A stretch of 64,000 nucleotides of DNA from Stutzerimonas nitrititolerans (lineage in GTDB: Bacteria > Pseudomonadota > Gammaproteobacteria > Pseudomonadales > Pseudomonadaceae). The position numbers were made by a program, and so were the translations under genes. The notes beneath the pieces were generated by a model. It saw nothing but the letters and a program-made list of their open reading frames with translations, ran no database searches and was not told where the DNA came from. The DNA lies in contig NZ_RFFL01000011.1 in NCBI RefSeq assembly GCF_003696285.1, positions 62,001 to 126,000 of the forward strand, in the 5' to 3' direction. This document shows positions 47,798 to 57,200 of this stretch, piece by piece; position 1 is the stretch's first letter, and each line of letters starts with the position of its first letter.

Positions 47798-47828
47798 ACT
47801 CTAAAAGTTCAAGTGAACTTGAGGTCAA
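47798..47828 (-). promoter_or_regulatory. SoxR-dependent promoter upstream of the GNAT gene
   Basis: On the minus strand TTGACC (-35, 47828-47823), 19-base spacer, TAGAGT (-10, 47803-47798). The spacer holds the dyad CCTCAAGTTCACTTGAAC (47824-47807), 15 of 18 matches to the known SoxR box CCTCAAGTTnACTTGAGG. The 19-base spacing is the lengthened spacing typical of MerR/SoxR promoters. The segment 47829-48046 toward the VOC gene has no gene. Confidence 0.82.
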
Positions 47829-48046
47829 TAAGCCGGAGCGAAGATTTTTCCGGTACCGAGGAGGGAGACCGAGGGTCCAGCCGATCTGCCGCAACGCAAG
47901 TCTGTACGAGGTGTCGATTTCACAGGCGCTCGTGCGACTAGTTCTGGCTATTGCCAAGGCGAATGCGGTGTAAAGCGTCAAGTCCTACGGCCGCGCTTCA
48001 CCCCACCGGCTTGGTGACATCCTGTTGATCAACACAGAGCCCCAAA

Positions 48047-48529
48047 ATGATGACCAGCAAAAACGCCATCTGCCTCTGGTATGACGGTACCGCGCTCGAG
48101 GCTGCTACCTTCTATGCCGAAACCTTCCCGGACAGCACAGTGGGCGCTGTTCATCGCGCGCCTGGTGACTATCCCTCGGGTAAGCAGGGCGATGTACTGA
48201 CGGTCGAGTTCACCGTGATGGGGATCCCTTGCCTCGGGCTAAATGGGGGACCGGCGTTCAAACATAGCGAGGCATTCTCGTTCCAGGTCGCAACCGACGA
48301 CCAGGCCGAGACGGACCGCTTGTGGAACGCGATCGTCGATAACGGCGGCCAGGAAAGCGAATGCGGCTGGTGCAAGGACAAATGGGGCCTGTCGTGGCAA
48401 ATCACGCCGCGCGTATTGACGGCCGCCTATACCAGCCCTGATCAAGCGGCGGCCAAGCGCGCGTTCGAAGCGATGATGGGGATGCGCAAGATCGACATTG
48501 CTACGATCGAAGCGGCATTGAAGGGTTAA
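48047..48529 (+). CDS. PhnB-like VOC family protein
   Basis: 160-residue protein of the 3-demethylubiquinone-9 methyltransferase-like/PhnB group of the glyoxalase (VOC) superfamily. ICLWYDGTALEAATFYAETF opens the first half and GWCKDKWGLSWQITPRVL marks the second. Enzymatic activity unknown in this group. ATG at 48047; a second ATG follows immediately. Confidence 0.87.
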   Translation: MMTSKNAICLWYDGTALEAATFYAETFPDSTVGAVHRAPGDYPSGKQGDVLTVEFTVMGIPCLGLNGGPAFKHSEAFSFQVATDDQAETDRLWNAIVDNGGQESECGWCKDKWGLSWQITPRVLTAAYTSPDQAAAKRAFEAMMGMRKIDIATIEAALKG

Positions 48530-48698
48530 CGGCATTTCGAACCGAGCCGGGCCGGCGAGTAGGCCCAATCGGGCCGACAGTTCATTGGACCATCGGCAAC
48601 GATGAACCTTTGCCAGAGAAAGGCCGAAGCCAAACCAGAGACGGACAGCCGAGCGCGAAGAGCATGGTCGAGGATCGAGGCAGCGGCGAACGGGTTCG

Positions 48699-49457
48699 TC
48701 AGTACCCGTCGTGGTCGCCAATGAACTTGCTCAGGAACTGCCGCGTGCGTTCGTGCTGCGGTGCGCTGAGCAACTGCCTGGCGTCGCCCTGTTCGACGAT
48801 CACCCCGTCGTCGATGAAGATCGCCCTGTCGGCCACGTCGCGCGCGAAGCTCATCTCGTGGGTGACGATGACCATGGTGCGCCTTTCCTCGGCCAGGCCG
48901 CGGATCGTGGCGAGCACTTCGCCGACCAGTTCCGGGTCCAGCGCCGAGGTCGGTTCGTCGAACAGGATCACGTCCGGGTGCATCGCCAATGCGCGGGCGA
49001 TCGCCACGCGCTGTTGCTGGCCGCCGGAGAGACGCCTGGGATAGGCGTCCTCCTTGCCGTCCAGACCGACCTTGGCCAGCAGCGCGCGGCCGCGCTCGAT
49101 AGCCTTGCTACGCGGCTCCTTCTTTACCTGCACCGGGCCTTCGATGACATTCTCGAGGGCGGTCCGGTGGGGGAACAGGTTAAAATTCTGGAACACGAAA
49201 CCGACATGCTGGCGCAGCTCGCGGATCAGCCGTTGCTGCGCCTTGAGCGGCTTGTCCGCGTCGATGTGGATCGTCCCGACGCTGATCTGCCCGCCGCTGG
49301 GTTGCTCCAGCAGGTTGAGGCAGCGCAGCAGGGTGGTCTTGCCCGAGCCGCTGGGGCCGATGATCGCCAGCACCTCGCCGGGAGCGATGTCGAGGTCGAT
49401 GCCCTTGAGCACCTCCTGGCCATTGAAGGATTTCCTCAGGTTGCGCACGGAGATCAT
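48699..49457 (-). CDS. tcyN: Cystine/polar amino-acid ABC transporter ATP-binding protein
   Basis: 252-residue ATPase of the L-cystine importer type. Walker A GPSGSGKTTL (near residue 34), Q-loop FQNFNLFPH, signature LSGGQQQRVAIAR (near 140), Walker B VILFDEPTSALDPE and H-loop VTHE. Last gene of the dcyD-binding protein-permease-ATPase operon; start overlaps the permease stop by one base. Gene set matches E. coli fliY-dcyD-yecS-yecC, hence the cystine assignment. Confidence 0.88.
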   Translation of the reverse strand: MISVRNLRKSFNGQEVLKGIDLDIAPGEVLAIIGPSGSGKTTLLRCLNLLEQPSGGQISVGTIHIDADKPLKAQQRLIRELRQHVGFVFQNFNLFPHRTALENVIEGPVQVKKEPRSKAIERGRALLAKVGLDGKEDAYPRRLSGGQQQRVAIARALAMHPDVILFDEPTSALDPELVGEVLATIRGLAEERRTMVIVTHEMSFARDVADRAIFIDDGVIVEQGDARQLLSAPQHERTRQFLSKFIGDHDGY

Positions 49458-50125
49458 CAGGCGTCCTGCTCGTGACGGTTGACCCGGTGTTCCAGGCGTC
49501 CCTGGAAGTACGCCAGCACGCTGGCCAGCAACCAGTAGATCAGGGCGGCGGCCAGGTACATGGTGAAAATCTCAAAGGTGCGTGCGGTGATCAGCTGCGC
49601 CTGGCGAAACAGCTCCGGCACCTGGATGGTGGCAGCCAGGGCGGTGTCCTTGACCAGCGAGATGAAGCTGTTGCCCAGAGGTGGCAGGGCGGTGCGTGCG
49701 GCCTGCGGCAGGATGGCCCGGTAGAGAGTCTGCGCGCGTCCCATGCCGATACTGGCGGCTGCCTCCCACTGGCCACGGTCGATGGAGGCTATGGCGGCGC
49801 GCAGAATCTCGGCAGTGTAGGCCGCTATGTTCAGCGAGAAACCGATCAACGCGGCTGGCAGCGGATCGAGCTGGATGCCCAGTTGCGGCAGGCCGTAATA
49901 GATCATGAACAACTGCACCAGCAGGGGCGTGCCGCGGAAAAACGACACATAGACCCGTGCCAGCCACTGCAGCGGCCAGAACGCGTACAGCCGCAGCAGG
50001 GCAAGGCCAAAGCCCAGCAGCAGGCCGAAGAACATGCCCCCCAGGCTCAGCACCACGGTCCACCACGCCCCCTTGAGCAGGAAGGGCAGGGAGTCCAGTA
50101 CCAGTTGCAGGCTGCCCTCGATCAT
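49457..50125 (-). CDS. tcyL: Cystine ABC transporter permease
   Basis: 222-residue HisMQ-type permease, five membrane helices (about 15-40, 55-85, 90-110, 140-160, 190-212). EAAASIGMGRAQTLYRAILP is the EAA loop that docks the ATPase. ATG overlaps the stop of the binding-protein gene by four bases (ATGA). Confidence 0.9.
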   Translation of the reverse strand: MIEGSLQLVLDSLPFLLKGAWWTVVLSLGGMFFGLLLGFGLALLRLYAFWPLQWLARVYVSFFRGTPLLVQLFMIYYGLPQLGIQLDPLPAALIGFSLNIAAYTAEILRAAIASIDRGQWEAAASIGMGRAQTLYRAILPQAARTALPPLGNSFISLVKDTALAATIQVPELFRQAQLITARTFEIFTMYLAAALIYWLLASVLAYFQGRLEHRVNRHEQDA

Positions 50126-50919
50126 TGCGTAACGTCAGCCCCGAACCACTTCTCCGATAGCTGTTTGAGCGTGCCATCGGCGCGCAGCTTGGCAATGGCT
50201 TCATCGATGGAGGCGAGCAGCTGCGGGTTGCCCTTGCGCAGGGCGACACCCGATTCCTGGCGGGAGAAGGCATCACCGGCCACCGCCAGGCGATCGCCGG
50301 TTTTCTCGACCATCTCGAAGGCGGCCAGACGGTCGACCAGGATGACGTCGATGCGGCCGACGGCGAGGTCCTGGAACTTGGTCGGGTCATCGTCGTAGGT
50401 GCGGATATCGGCTTGTGGCACGTTCTCCTTCAGCCACTGCTCGTAGTTGGTGCCCAGGCCCACGCCGACCTTCTTGCCGGCGAGGTCCGCCGGACTCCTG
50501 ATGCTGTCGGCATCGGCCTTGCGGGTGAGTGCCTGGATGCCGGAGACGGTATAGGGTGTGGAGAAGTCGTACTTCTGCTTGCGCTCCTGCGAGATGGTCA
50601 CCTGATTGATCACCACGTCCAGGCGCCTGGATTCCAGGGCGGCGAGAATGCCGTCCCACTTGGTTGGCTGGAATTCGGCCTTGACCCCCAGTTCCTCTGC
50701 CAGGGCGTTGGCGAAATCCACCTCGAAGCCAGTCAACCGACCGCTTTCGTCCTGGTAGTTGAAGGGCGGGTAGGTGCCTTCCAGACCGACCTTAAGGGAG
50801 CCGTTGGCCTTGATCTCATCGAGCAGATCGGCCGCGAACACTGGCATGAACAGGCTCGAGCCGAGCAGCAGGCTCAGGCTGCCGAGCAGCAGATGGCGAC
50901 GCAGAAGGGCAAACGTCAT
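50122..50919 (-). CDS. tcyJ: Cystine-binding periplasmic protein, FliY/TcyJ type
   Basis: 265-residue family 3 solute-binding protein with signal peptide ending PVFAADLLDE. Characteristic segments: LKVGLEGTYPPFNYQD, LTGFEVDFANALAEELGV and the C-terminal GTLKQLSEKWFGADVT. ATG at 50919 has GGAGG 6-10 bases upstream. The 90 bases between it and dcyD contain an AT-rich stretch (ggatatatattcgataaaac) that may be its own promoter. Confidence 0.92.
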   Translation of the reverse strand: MTFALLRRHLLLGSLSLLLGSSLFMPVFAADLLDEIKANGSLKVGLEGTYPPFNYQDESGRLTGFEVDFANALAEELGVKAEFQPTKWDGILAALESRRLDVVINQVTISQERKQKYDFSTPYTVSGIQALTRKADADSIRSPADLAGKKVGVGLGTNYEQWLKENVPQADIRTYDDDPTKFQDLAVGRIDVILVDRLAAFEMVEKTGDRLAVAGDAFSRQESGVALRKGNPQLLASIDEAIAKLRADGTLKQLSEKWFGADVTQ

Positions 50920-51008
50920 GGCAGGCCTCCAGGGGGACGGAACGGTCACACAACTCTAACGGCGGATATATATTCGATAAAACAATTAGAAGGCATTACG
51001 TCCTGAGT

Positions 51009-52028
51009 CTAGGGAATAAGGTTTTCCGCACCCAGTGACCATGGATAATAGGCGAACAATGCCGGGGCACCACCGGTGTGCAGGAACAGCAGCGGCCCCT
51101 GGCTGGGAAAGGCGCCCCGGGCAATGCCGTCGAGTAGCCCGGCGAAAGCCTTGCCGGTATACACCGGGTCGAGCAGCACGCCTTCCTGTTCGGCCAGCAG
51201 GCGTATTGCGGCCAGGGTGCCGGCATTTGGCTCACCATAGCGCGGGGCGAAATACTGGTCCCACAGCTCGACCTGCAGGCCCGTCGGCACTTCGACGCCG
51301 AGCAGCTCGGCGGTGCGTTGCAACAGGCCCTCGACTTTGGGCCGCTGAGCCGCCTCCGGGCGCGACACGGTGACCCCGACCACCCGGCTGCCCGGACGGG
51401 CATAGTCCAGCGCTAAGGCCAGGCCACTGTGGGTTCCGGCGCTACCGGACGCGAGCACCACGGCGGCAAAATCCTCACCGGTGCCGTGCATCTGCTCGGC
51501 CAGCTCCAGGCCGGCGCGCACGTAGCCCAACGCGCCGAGCGCATTGGAACCGCCAATGGGCACCACGTAGGGCTTGCGCCCAGAGCCGCGAAGGCGCTCG
51601 GCAGCGGCCTGCAGCAATTCGTCGGCACTGTCCAGGTTGGCCACGGCTTCGATCTCGCAGCCGAACAGGTCGAGCAGCAGGCGGTTGCCATTGCCCAGGT
51701 AGTTGCCCTCGGACGTGCCCAGCGGATTCTCCAAGAGCGCCAGACAGCCGAGGCCCAACCTGGCCGCCAGGGCCGCGGTCTGGCGCACATGGTTGGACTG
51801 GATGGCACCGGCGGTAACCAGCACATCGGCGCCCTCTGCAAGGGCCTCGGCGCCGAGGTATTCGAGCTTGCGCGCCTTGTTGCCACCGAGTGCCAGCGGG
51901 GTGAGGTCGTCGCGCTTGATCCAGATATCCCGACCCAGGTGGCGTGACAGGCGCGGCAAGTGCTCCAGGGGCGTGGAGGCGGTGATCAGTTCAAGGCGAG
52001 GGAAGCGGGCGAGGGCGTCGGTGAGCAT
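51009..52028 (-). CDS. dcyD: D-cysteine desulfhydrase
   Basis: PLP enzyme of the ACC deaminase/D-cysteine desulfhydrase family, releasing pyruvate, sulfide and ammonia from D-cysteine. 339 residues from [23 protein letters not shown] lysine in [19 protein letters not shown] (near residue 51), phosphate-cup [17 protein letters not shown] and substrate-side [12 protein letters not shown]. First gene of the leftward cystine operon, allowing use of imported (D-)cystine as a sulfur source. Confidence 0.92.
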   Translation of the reverse strand: MLTDALARFPRLELITASTPLEHLPRLSRHLGRDIWIKRDDLTPLALGGNKARKLEYLGAEALAEGADVLVTAGAIQSNHVRQTAALAARLGLGCLALLENPLGTSEGNYLGNGNRLLLDLFGCEIEAVANLDSADELLQAAAERLRGSGRKPYVVPIGGSNALGALGYVRAGLELAEQMHGTGEDFAAVVLASGSAGTHSGLALALDYARPGSRVVGVTVSRPEAAQRPKVEGLLQRTAELLGVEVPTGLQVELWDQYFAPRYGEPNAGTLAAIRLLAEQEGVLLDPVYTGKAFAGLLDGIARGAFPSQGPLLFLHTGGAPALFAYYPWSLGAENLIP

Positions 52029-52158
52029 CGGGCAGGCTTCTGAATAAGGATGAATTATCACTGTAGAAGGCAATTCGAAGGTGCAGCAAGGCGATACCCG
52101 GGGAGCGCTGACGGGCTGCGCATCGCTATGCATGACCGGCGATTTCCTTTTTCGACAG

Positions 52159-53248
52159 TCAGAATTGCCGTTGCACCAGTTCGATCAGCGAACTCGGTCC
52201 TAAGATCTGGGGCGGCAGCCGCGGTTCGGCTTCACCCACTCCGTACCACAGGTACAACGGAACGCCTGAGCGACCGTGGCGTTCGAGAAATGCGGTGATC
52301 ACAGGATCGCCATTGGTCCAGTCACCTCGCATCATTTCAACCCCGGCCGCGGCGAAAGCCTGTGCGGTCGCGTCACGGTTGATGGCGTCTTGCTCGTTCA
52401 CCTTCCCCGTCAGGCACGCTTGTCGGGCTGCCGCGTTTTGCGCCTATATCCAGGCCTAGGCTGTCGCTCAGTTTCAGCGTGGCCTGGAAAGCATCAGCTA
52501 TCTGGGCTCCCGCGCGCGTTTCAACAATCAACTCATCGCCGCGGCGCTCGATGCGTTGCGGGGCGGCGTTGTCGATCGCACCCCTGGTCGCAGAAAACAG
52601 ATGCGGGTCCTGGATCGATACGCTGGCCGGAAGGGGCACGCGCAGGCGTAGGAGATCACCCTCCACGTCAAAACTGGCCGGCGCAGCCAGCGGCCTGGGC
52701 AGCGCCTGGCGCCAACTGGCGAAACGGGCTGCAACGTCCGGCAACTGGTGACCATCACCTACGTGTAATGTCGTTTCCAACGAGGCGTGCTCGGGGACGC
52801 AGGCGTCATACCGGCAAGCCAGATATTGCATATCCACACGGATCGGCAATGGAGTTCCGTCTGGCAAGTCGTCGTCGAGGGTCAGGTCAACGAGCAGCGC
52901 GTAGGGGTGCTCGTAGACATGGTTCATCAGACCTTCGATCAGCAGCATTTGCGGCAACGGATAGGCGGGGGCGCCCACCGTTACATCGTCCGGCAGATGC
53001 CAGGTAAACGTGGCAGGGAGCCCAACATCTCCTGGTTGCTTCCAGTAGCCGTGCCACTCGCCTTGAGGCTCCATGAGGATCGCCAATGTCGTGGTCGATC
53101 CAGGTGAAGGTGATCCGGTTGAAGTGATCAGCGATGAGGCGATCAATACGTCGTCAGGGCCGGGCATCTCTGCTGCCAGGCCAGGCAGATTGTGAACGCA
53201 CAGGCAAAAGCAGAGCAGGAGCCTTTTTAGCGATAGCACTGGCATGGC
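52159..53248 (-). pseudogene. DsbD/ScsB-type disulfide reductase, internally deleted
   Basis: Two parts of one gene in different frames. 53248 to about 52400 encodes a signal peptide and the periplasmic DsbD-like N-terminal domain (MLLIEGLMNHVYEHPYAL, YLACRYDACVPEHASLETTL) up to LKLSDSLGLDIG. 52401-52159 encodes the very end of the C-terminal thioredoxin domain (EMMRGDWTNGDPVITAFLER, HGRSGVPLYLWYG). The membrane electron-transfer domain and the WCxxC of the C-terminal domain, roughly 1 kb in intact relatives, are missing, and the halves are out of frame. Cannot pass electrons. Lies 80 bases downstream of the tandem-thioredoxin gene. Confidence 0.8.
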
Positions 53249-53327
53249 CTTCCTGATGAAAGTATTGAGTGGATAGAAGATAGAAGGCGTCATGGCGCTT
53301 CCTCCCGTAACTGCGGGGCGATCCGGA

Positions 53328-54392
53328 TCAATGCAGTGCCTTGACTGCCTCTACGAGATTGTCGTCCTGCGGTTTGAGGATATTGGCGACACGACCTTGC
53401 GCATCCAGGAGAACCACCGTCGGAATGTCCCGGATGGCGAATGCGCGAAAGAGCTCGTCCTGCTCGTCGAGCGCCAGCGGCAGGGTGGTAGGCGTGGTGT
53501 TTTTGTAATCTTGCAAGTCGCTGGCCGAAACCCACAGTCCTGAAGAAACACCCAGCCACTCCATGTCGACCTGGCCCATCAGGCTGTCCACATCCTTGCG
53601 TACCCGTAGACAAGCCTGGGACGTCTCGGGCCGACTTTCCTCGAGATAGGACTCGCACCAGGGAGCGAAGAATACTAGTGCGCGCGGCTTGTCGCCCTTG
53701 CCCAGCCTCACCTGATTGCCATCTAGAGTCTCGATGTTCAGGTCGTTTACAGTGTCGCCCACAGCGAACTGCGGCGCCTTGGGTGCTGTATTGATCTCCG
53801 AGCGACTGGCGGAGGCCGTTTGTTCTGATACGGCACGCTCCAGCGCGGTATGCAGCGCCTGGTCATCTAGGTGACCGATATGGGATATCAGTCCATCGCG
53901 GCCGATCACCACATGCTGCGGTGTGACCCGAAGGTTAAGGTCCGCCGCAAGACTGCCATCATCGATCACGACCGGCATGGTCAACCGGTGCTCCTTGCGG
54001 TATGCGCGGATCGAGGCAATGTCGTCACTGAAGCCCGTGTTCACCGCGATGACCTGAACCTTGTCACCCATTGCCTGTTGCAACTGCTCGAAGCCAGGCA
54101 TCTGCTGGCGGCAGGGCACGCACCATGTGGCCCAGAATTTCAGATAAACCGGCTTTTTCCCGTACAGCTCAGCCAGGTCGATCTTTGTTCCATCGATGGT
54201 TTCGAGTACGGCAACCGGCCCAGGCTGTCCGATCAGCGAAGCGCCGGCGGTACGTGCCCGCCGCTCACCCTCATCGTCCAGATTGCCGTCCGCGTGAGCC
54301 AAGTGGAGCGTGCTACCGAGCACGAGCAGGGCGGCGAATTGCTTGATGAATGAGAGGAGAGACGGTGATTGCAAGGGGAGCTCCTTGACCAT
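53328..54392 (-). CDS. Periplasmic protein with two thioredoxin-like domains
   Basis: 354 residues. An N-terminal hydrophobic export signal (LLSFIKQFAALLVLGSTLHL, residues 12-31) precedes a TlpA-like domain with active site FWATWCVPCRQQMPGFEQL (near residue 92). After a linker, a second AhpC/TSA-like domain (about 205-350) has FFAPWCESYLEESR, where the second cysteine of CxxC is absent, and DIPTVVLLDAQGRV as its cis-Pro strand. Probably a thiol-disulfide protein served by a DsbD/ScsB-type reductase, whose gene downstream is broken. Reads away from the MocR pseudogene. Confidence 0.8.
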   Translation of the reverse strand: MVKELPLQSPSLLSFIKQFAALLVLGSTLHLAHADGNLDDEGERRARTAGASLIGQPGPVAVLETIDGTKIDLAELYGKKPVYLKFWATWCVPCRQQMPGFEQLQQAMGDKVQVIAVNTGFSDDIASIRAYRKEHRLTMPVVIDDGSLAADLNLRVTPQHVVIGRDGLISHIGHLDDQALHTALERAVSEQTASASRSEINTAPKAPQFAVGDTVNDLNIETLDGNQVRLGKGDKPRALVFFAPWCESYLEESRPETSQACLRVRKDVDSLMGQVDMEWLGVSSGLWVSASDLQDYKNTTPTTLPLALDEQDELFRAFAIRDIPTVVLLDAQGRVANILKPQDDNLVEAVKALH

Positions 54393-54537
54393 GATGGGCT
54401 TGAGGTTCTAGTGCTTCATCATATTGGTTAAAGGTCCAATAAAAAGGCCCATGAATGGCGCATTCTGACTGTACCATCGGTGCGCTGAAGTTGATGTCGT
54501 CCTTCTTCATCAACGCAAGCGAGTGAGTGAGGGCTGC

Positions 54538-55882
54538 ATGGAAGATTTGCGCATTGAACTCAACCGGAAAGCAGGGCGTTCTCTGGTTGAGCAAATCGTT
54601 GAAGCCATCGGCAGATCGATCCGTGAGGGGCATCTGTATGCCGGTGCACGATTGCCGTCCTGGAGGGACCTCAGCGTCCAGCTGGGCGTTGCTCGTGGCA
54701 CCGTGCGGGCGGCTTATGAACGGCTGATCGACGAACAGTTGATCGTCTCCCGCGGCGCTGCGGGCACCTTTGTCGCGCAGCCGTTGCCTGCGGTCCGACC
54801 GACTGAAGTCAGCAGTCTGCGCTCGCCATTGCCGGATTTCTACCAACATCCATTCAGCAATTCGCCCATGGTGTTTCAGGTCGGCATTCCCGCGCAGGAC
54901 GTTTTTCCCTACAAGGTGTGGTCACGCATTGCCGGGGTTGCGGACCGAAATCGCCGCCTATCTTTCAGTGGCGCGAGGCATCATCTGTGCGCCAGAGCAG
55001 GTTGTTATCACCTCCGGCTACTCCGGTGGCCTTGGGCTGATCCTGCATGCGCTCGGTTTGCGAGGGCAAACGGCGTGGATGGAAGATCCCGGTTATCCAA
55101 TGACGCGAATGGCGCTTTCCATGGCGGGTATCGAAACGATACCGGTCAGTGTTGACGAGTATGGGTTGGACGTCGAAGAAGGTATCCGACGTGCGCCGAA
55201 TGCGGCATTGGCGGTCGTCACCGCAGGGCAACAGGCCCCGCTGGGGGTGACGTTGTCATTGCCACGGCGCCTTCGCCTGCTGGAATGGGCGGATGAGAAC
55301 GGTAGCTGGATCATCGAAGATGACTACCTGAGCGAACTTCAACTCGTCGGTCGGGCGGCCCCTGCGCTTGCCTCCCAGGATCGTTCAGGCCGGGTCATTC
55401 ACATCGGTACTTTCAGCAAGACCATCAACCCGGGCCTGCGTCTGGGATTCGTGGTGGCGCCAACATCCTTGGCAAACCGGGTCGCAGATACAGCGGCTGC
55501 GCTGGCACCCGCTGCGTCGATCACCTGCCAATGGGCGCTCGCAGAGTTCATGCGCAAGGGCCATTACTTGCGCCATCTGCGCAGAATGAAGCGCACCTAT
55601 ACTGCCCGGTTGGCTGCTCTACAGCGTGCCTTGAGCATTCCCGCCACCACCGAGGCGATGGCGGGGTTAGCCTTGCTGGTGCACTTGCCTCAAGGTGCGG
55701 ACGACGTTGCTATCAGCCAGCAAGCACTGGCAGTCGGGCTTGCGCCCTTACCGTTATCTATCTGGTATGCCGACGCCGCACAGGCCCGAAGCGGTTTGCT
55801 GCTGTGCGTCACCAACGTTCCAGACGAAGGCATCGAGGACTGTTGCAGCCGCCTGGTTCGATTCACTGAAGCGTTTATATAG
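54538..55882 (+). pseudogene. MocR-type (GntR/aminotransferase) regulator, frameshifted
   Basis: Winged-helix half in one frame (MEDLRIELNRKAGRSLVEQI, REGHLYAGARLPSWRDLSVQ, VARGTVRAAYERLIDEQLIV) to VFPYKVWSRIAG near 54930; the PLP aminotransferase-like half continues in the next frame from LPGLRTEIAAYLSVARGI near 54936 with VVITSGYSGGLGLIL, DPGYPMTRMALSMAG, IIEDDYLSEL and HIGTFSKTINPGLRLGF (PLP Lys in SKT). Comparison with MocR proteins suggests about 15-20 codons (the usual GYGDPxG segment) are deleted at the junction. Both frames otherwise look conserved, so decay is recent. The region 55883-56007 has no gene. Confidence 0.8.
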
Positions 55883-56007
55883 AAAGGGGGAAAACCATAC
55901 CGTTGAAGCGTGCTCGGCCTGTGCCGCTGGACGCCGCTATGGACCGGCCTGGTTGGCGGGAAGCATGGATTTTAGCGGCCTCCAGCGGCCCTGAAGGATT
56001 CCCGGCG

Positions 56008-56080
56008 GGGTTCAAATCTCCGCCACTACATGAAAACCGAAGCCCCTGATTCCAAGCCAGAAATCAGGGGCTTCGTGTTT
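56008..56080 (+). other. Third, decayed tRNA-Ser 3' end with its terminator
   Basis: gggttcaaat then ctccgcca (56008-56025): the 26-base att core with eight internal bases (ccctatct) deleted. It is followed by ctacatgaaaaccgaagccc and a hairpin gaagcccctgatt / aatcaggggcttc (56039-56074) that matches the one after attR (45513-45565) at most positions. Marks the far end of an older insertion at the same tRNA. Confidence 0.8.
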
Positions 56081-56182
56081 ATGGGCAGCGGCTTGGGGAT
56101 CGTTCAGGGTAGCGCCTTCGCGCCAGCCCAGCCCAAGAACGCAGTGCGGCGAACCTCGCCTCGAAGCTGGACTCGAGCTCGG

Positions 56183-57076
56183 TCAGAACTTCAGCAGCGC
56201 CCCATCCTCTGGAATCTCGACGCGCTCCTGGATGCCTTTTTCCTGGACATAGACTCGCAGCTCCCTGCGGCTTTGGCCCATGTGGTTGATGGCATCCATG
56301 TGGGTCGCTACCACGGTTGCTTCCGGCAACGCCTGGGCGGCGCGCAGCACGTCTTCCTTGCCCATGATGATGGCGCCGTCATAGCCAGTCACTTGCGCAT
56401 AACCCGCATTCAGCACTACGACTTCCGGCTTGTACCGGGTCAGCGCCTGGTCGACCTCGTCGCGCCAGATGGTGTCGCCTGCGAGGTAGAGCGTCTTGTG
56501 TCCGGGCGCCTCGAAGACGACGCCGATCGCAACGCCGAGAAACTCTGCCAGTTCAGGAGTGGCGAACATCGTGTCGGTACCGTGCTGGCCGCCGGTTCTG
56601 TTCAGCGTGACGCCACCGAACGCCACTTGGTCCTCGAGGATTCGGACGTCGCGAAAGCCTTGCCCACGAATGATCTGGGCATCGGACTCGTTCTGTACGA
56701 ACAGCGGGAGATCCTTGGGCAACATCTGCTGGGCAGCGTCATCCCAGTGATCCAGGTGCGTATGCGTGACGATTACCGCATCGACCCCGGCGAGTACCTC
56801 TTCGGCCGGCATCGGCAGCTCGACCAGCGGGTTGCGAAGCTCGCTGCGATAGGTGCCCTCGAACCCGGGATAGGTGCCTTTCCTGGCGAGCATCGGGTCG
56901 ATCAGGAAGGTCGTGTCGGCATAGGAGATTTTCAGCGTTGCGCTGCGGATTTGCTGCAACTGCACCTGCTCGGCAGATGTGGGCGATGTGTCTGCTGGTT
57001 GTGCCGAGGCGAATGCGCTGGTGAAGGCGAGGCCGACGGCCAAGGCCAGTGAGCCACTGATGTTTGCAAAGGGCAT
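56183..57076 (-). CDS. Exported MBL-fold metallo-hydrolase
   Basis: 297 residues with signal peptide (LALAVGLAFTSAFASAQP). Metallo-beta-lactamase fold of the UlaG-like/UPF0173 group: VIVTHTHLDHWDD near residue 120 is the HxHxDH metal motif; LYLAGDTIWRDEV and VVATHMDAINH supply further ligands. Substrate unknown. AGGAG precedes the ATG at 57076. 124 bases downstream of the GlxA-type regulator on the same strand. Confidence 0.88.
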   Translation of the reverse strand: MPFANISGSLALAVGLAFTSAFASAQPADTSPTSAEQVQLQQIRSATLKISYADTTFLIDPMLARKGTYPGFEGTYRSELRNPLVELPMPAEEVLAGVDAVIVTHTHLDHWDDAAQQMLPKDLPLFVQNESDAQIIRGQGFRDVRILEDQVAFGGVTLNRTGGQHGTDTMFATPELAEFLGVAIGVVFEAPGHKTLYLAGDTIWRDEVDQALTRYKPEVVVLNAGYAQVTGYDGAIIMGKEDVLRAAQALPEATVVATHMDAINHMGQSRRELRVYVQEKGIQERVEIPEDGALLKF

Positions 57077-57200
57077 GGAACACTCCTGGTTCGTTTCGAA
57101 GGAGCGCATTGTGGGAGCGGGAGGGAAGAAGCAATAGCGGCCCAAAAGACAATCGTGGATAAAAACGGGCCATTCTTTGACGGGGCTGCGCCAAGCCTGT

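Noticed and set aside
46981..47973. A 330-codon plus-strand frame opposite the GNAT gene
   Set aside because: Antisense to the GNAT domain; no similarity or start signal.
47277..47981. A 234-codon minus-strand frame covering the GNAT gene and SoxR promoter
   Set aside because: Ser/Arg-rich, runs through the promoter, and is out of frame with the clear GNAT protein.
52159..52401. An independent 80-residue protein
   Set aside because: Sequence matches the extreme C-terminus of DsbD/ScsB proteins and sits downstream of the N-terminal half; it is a fragment.
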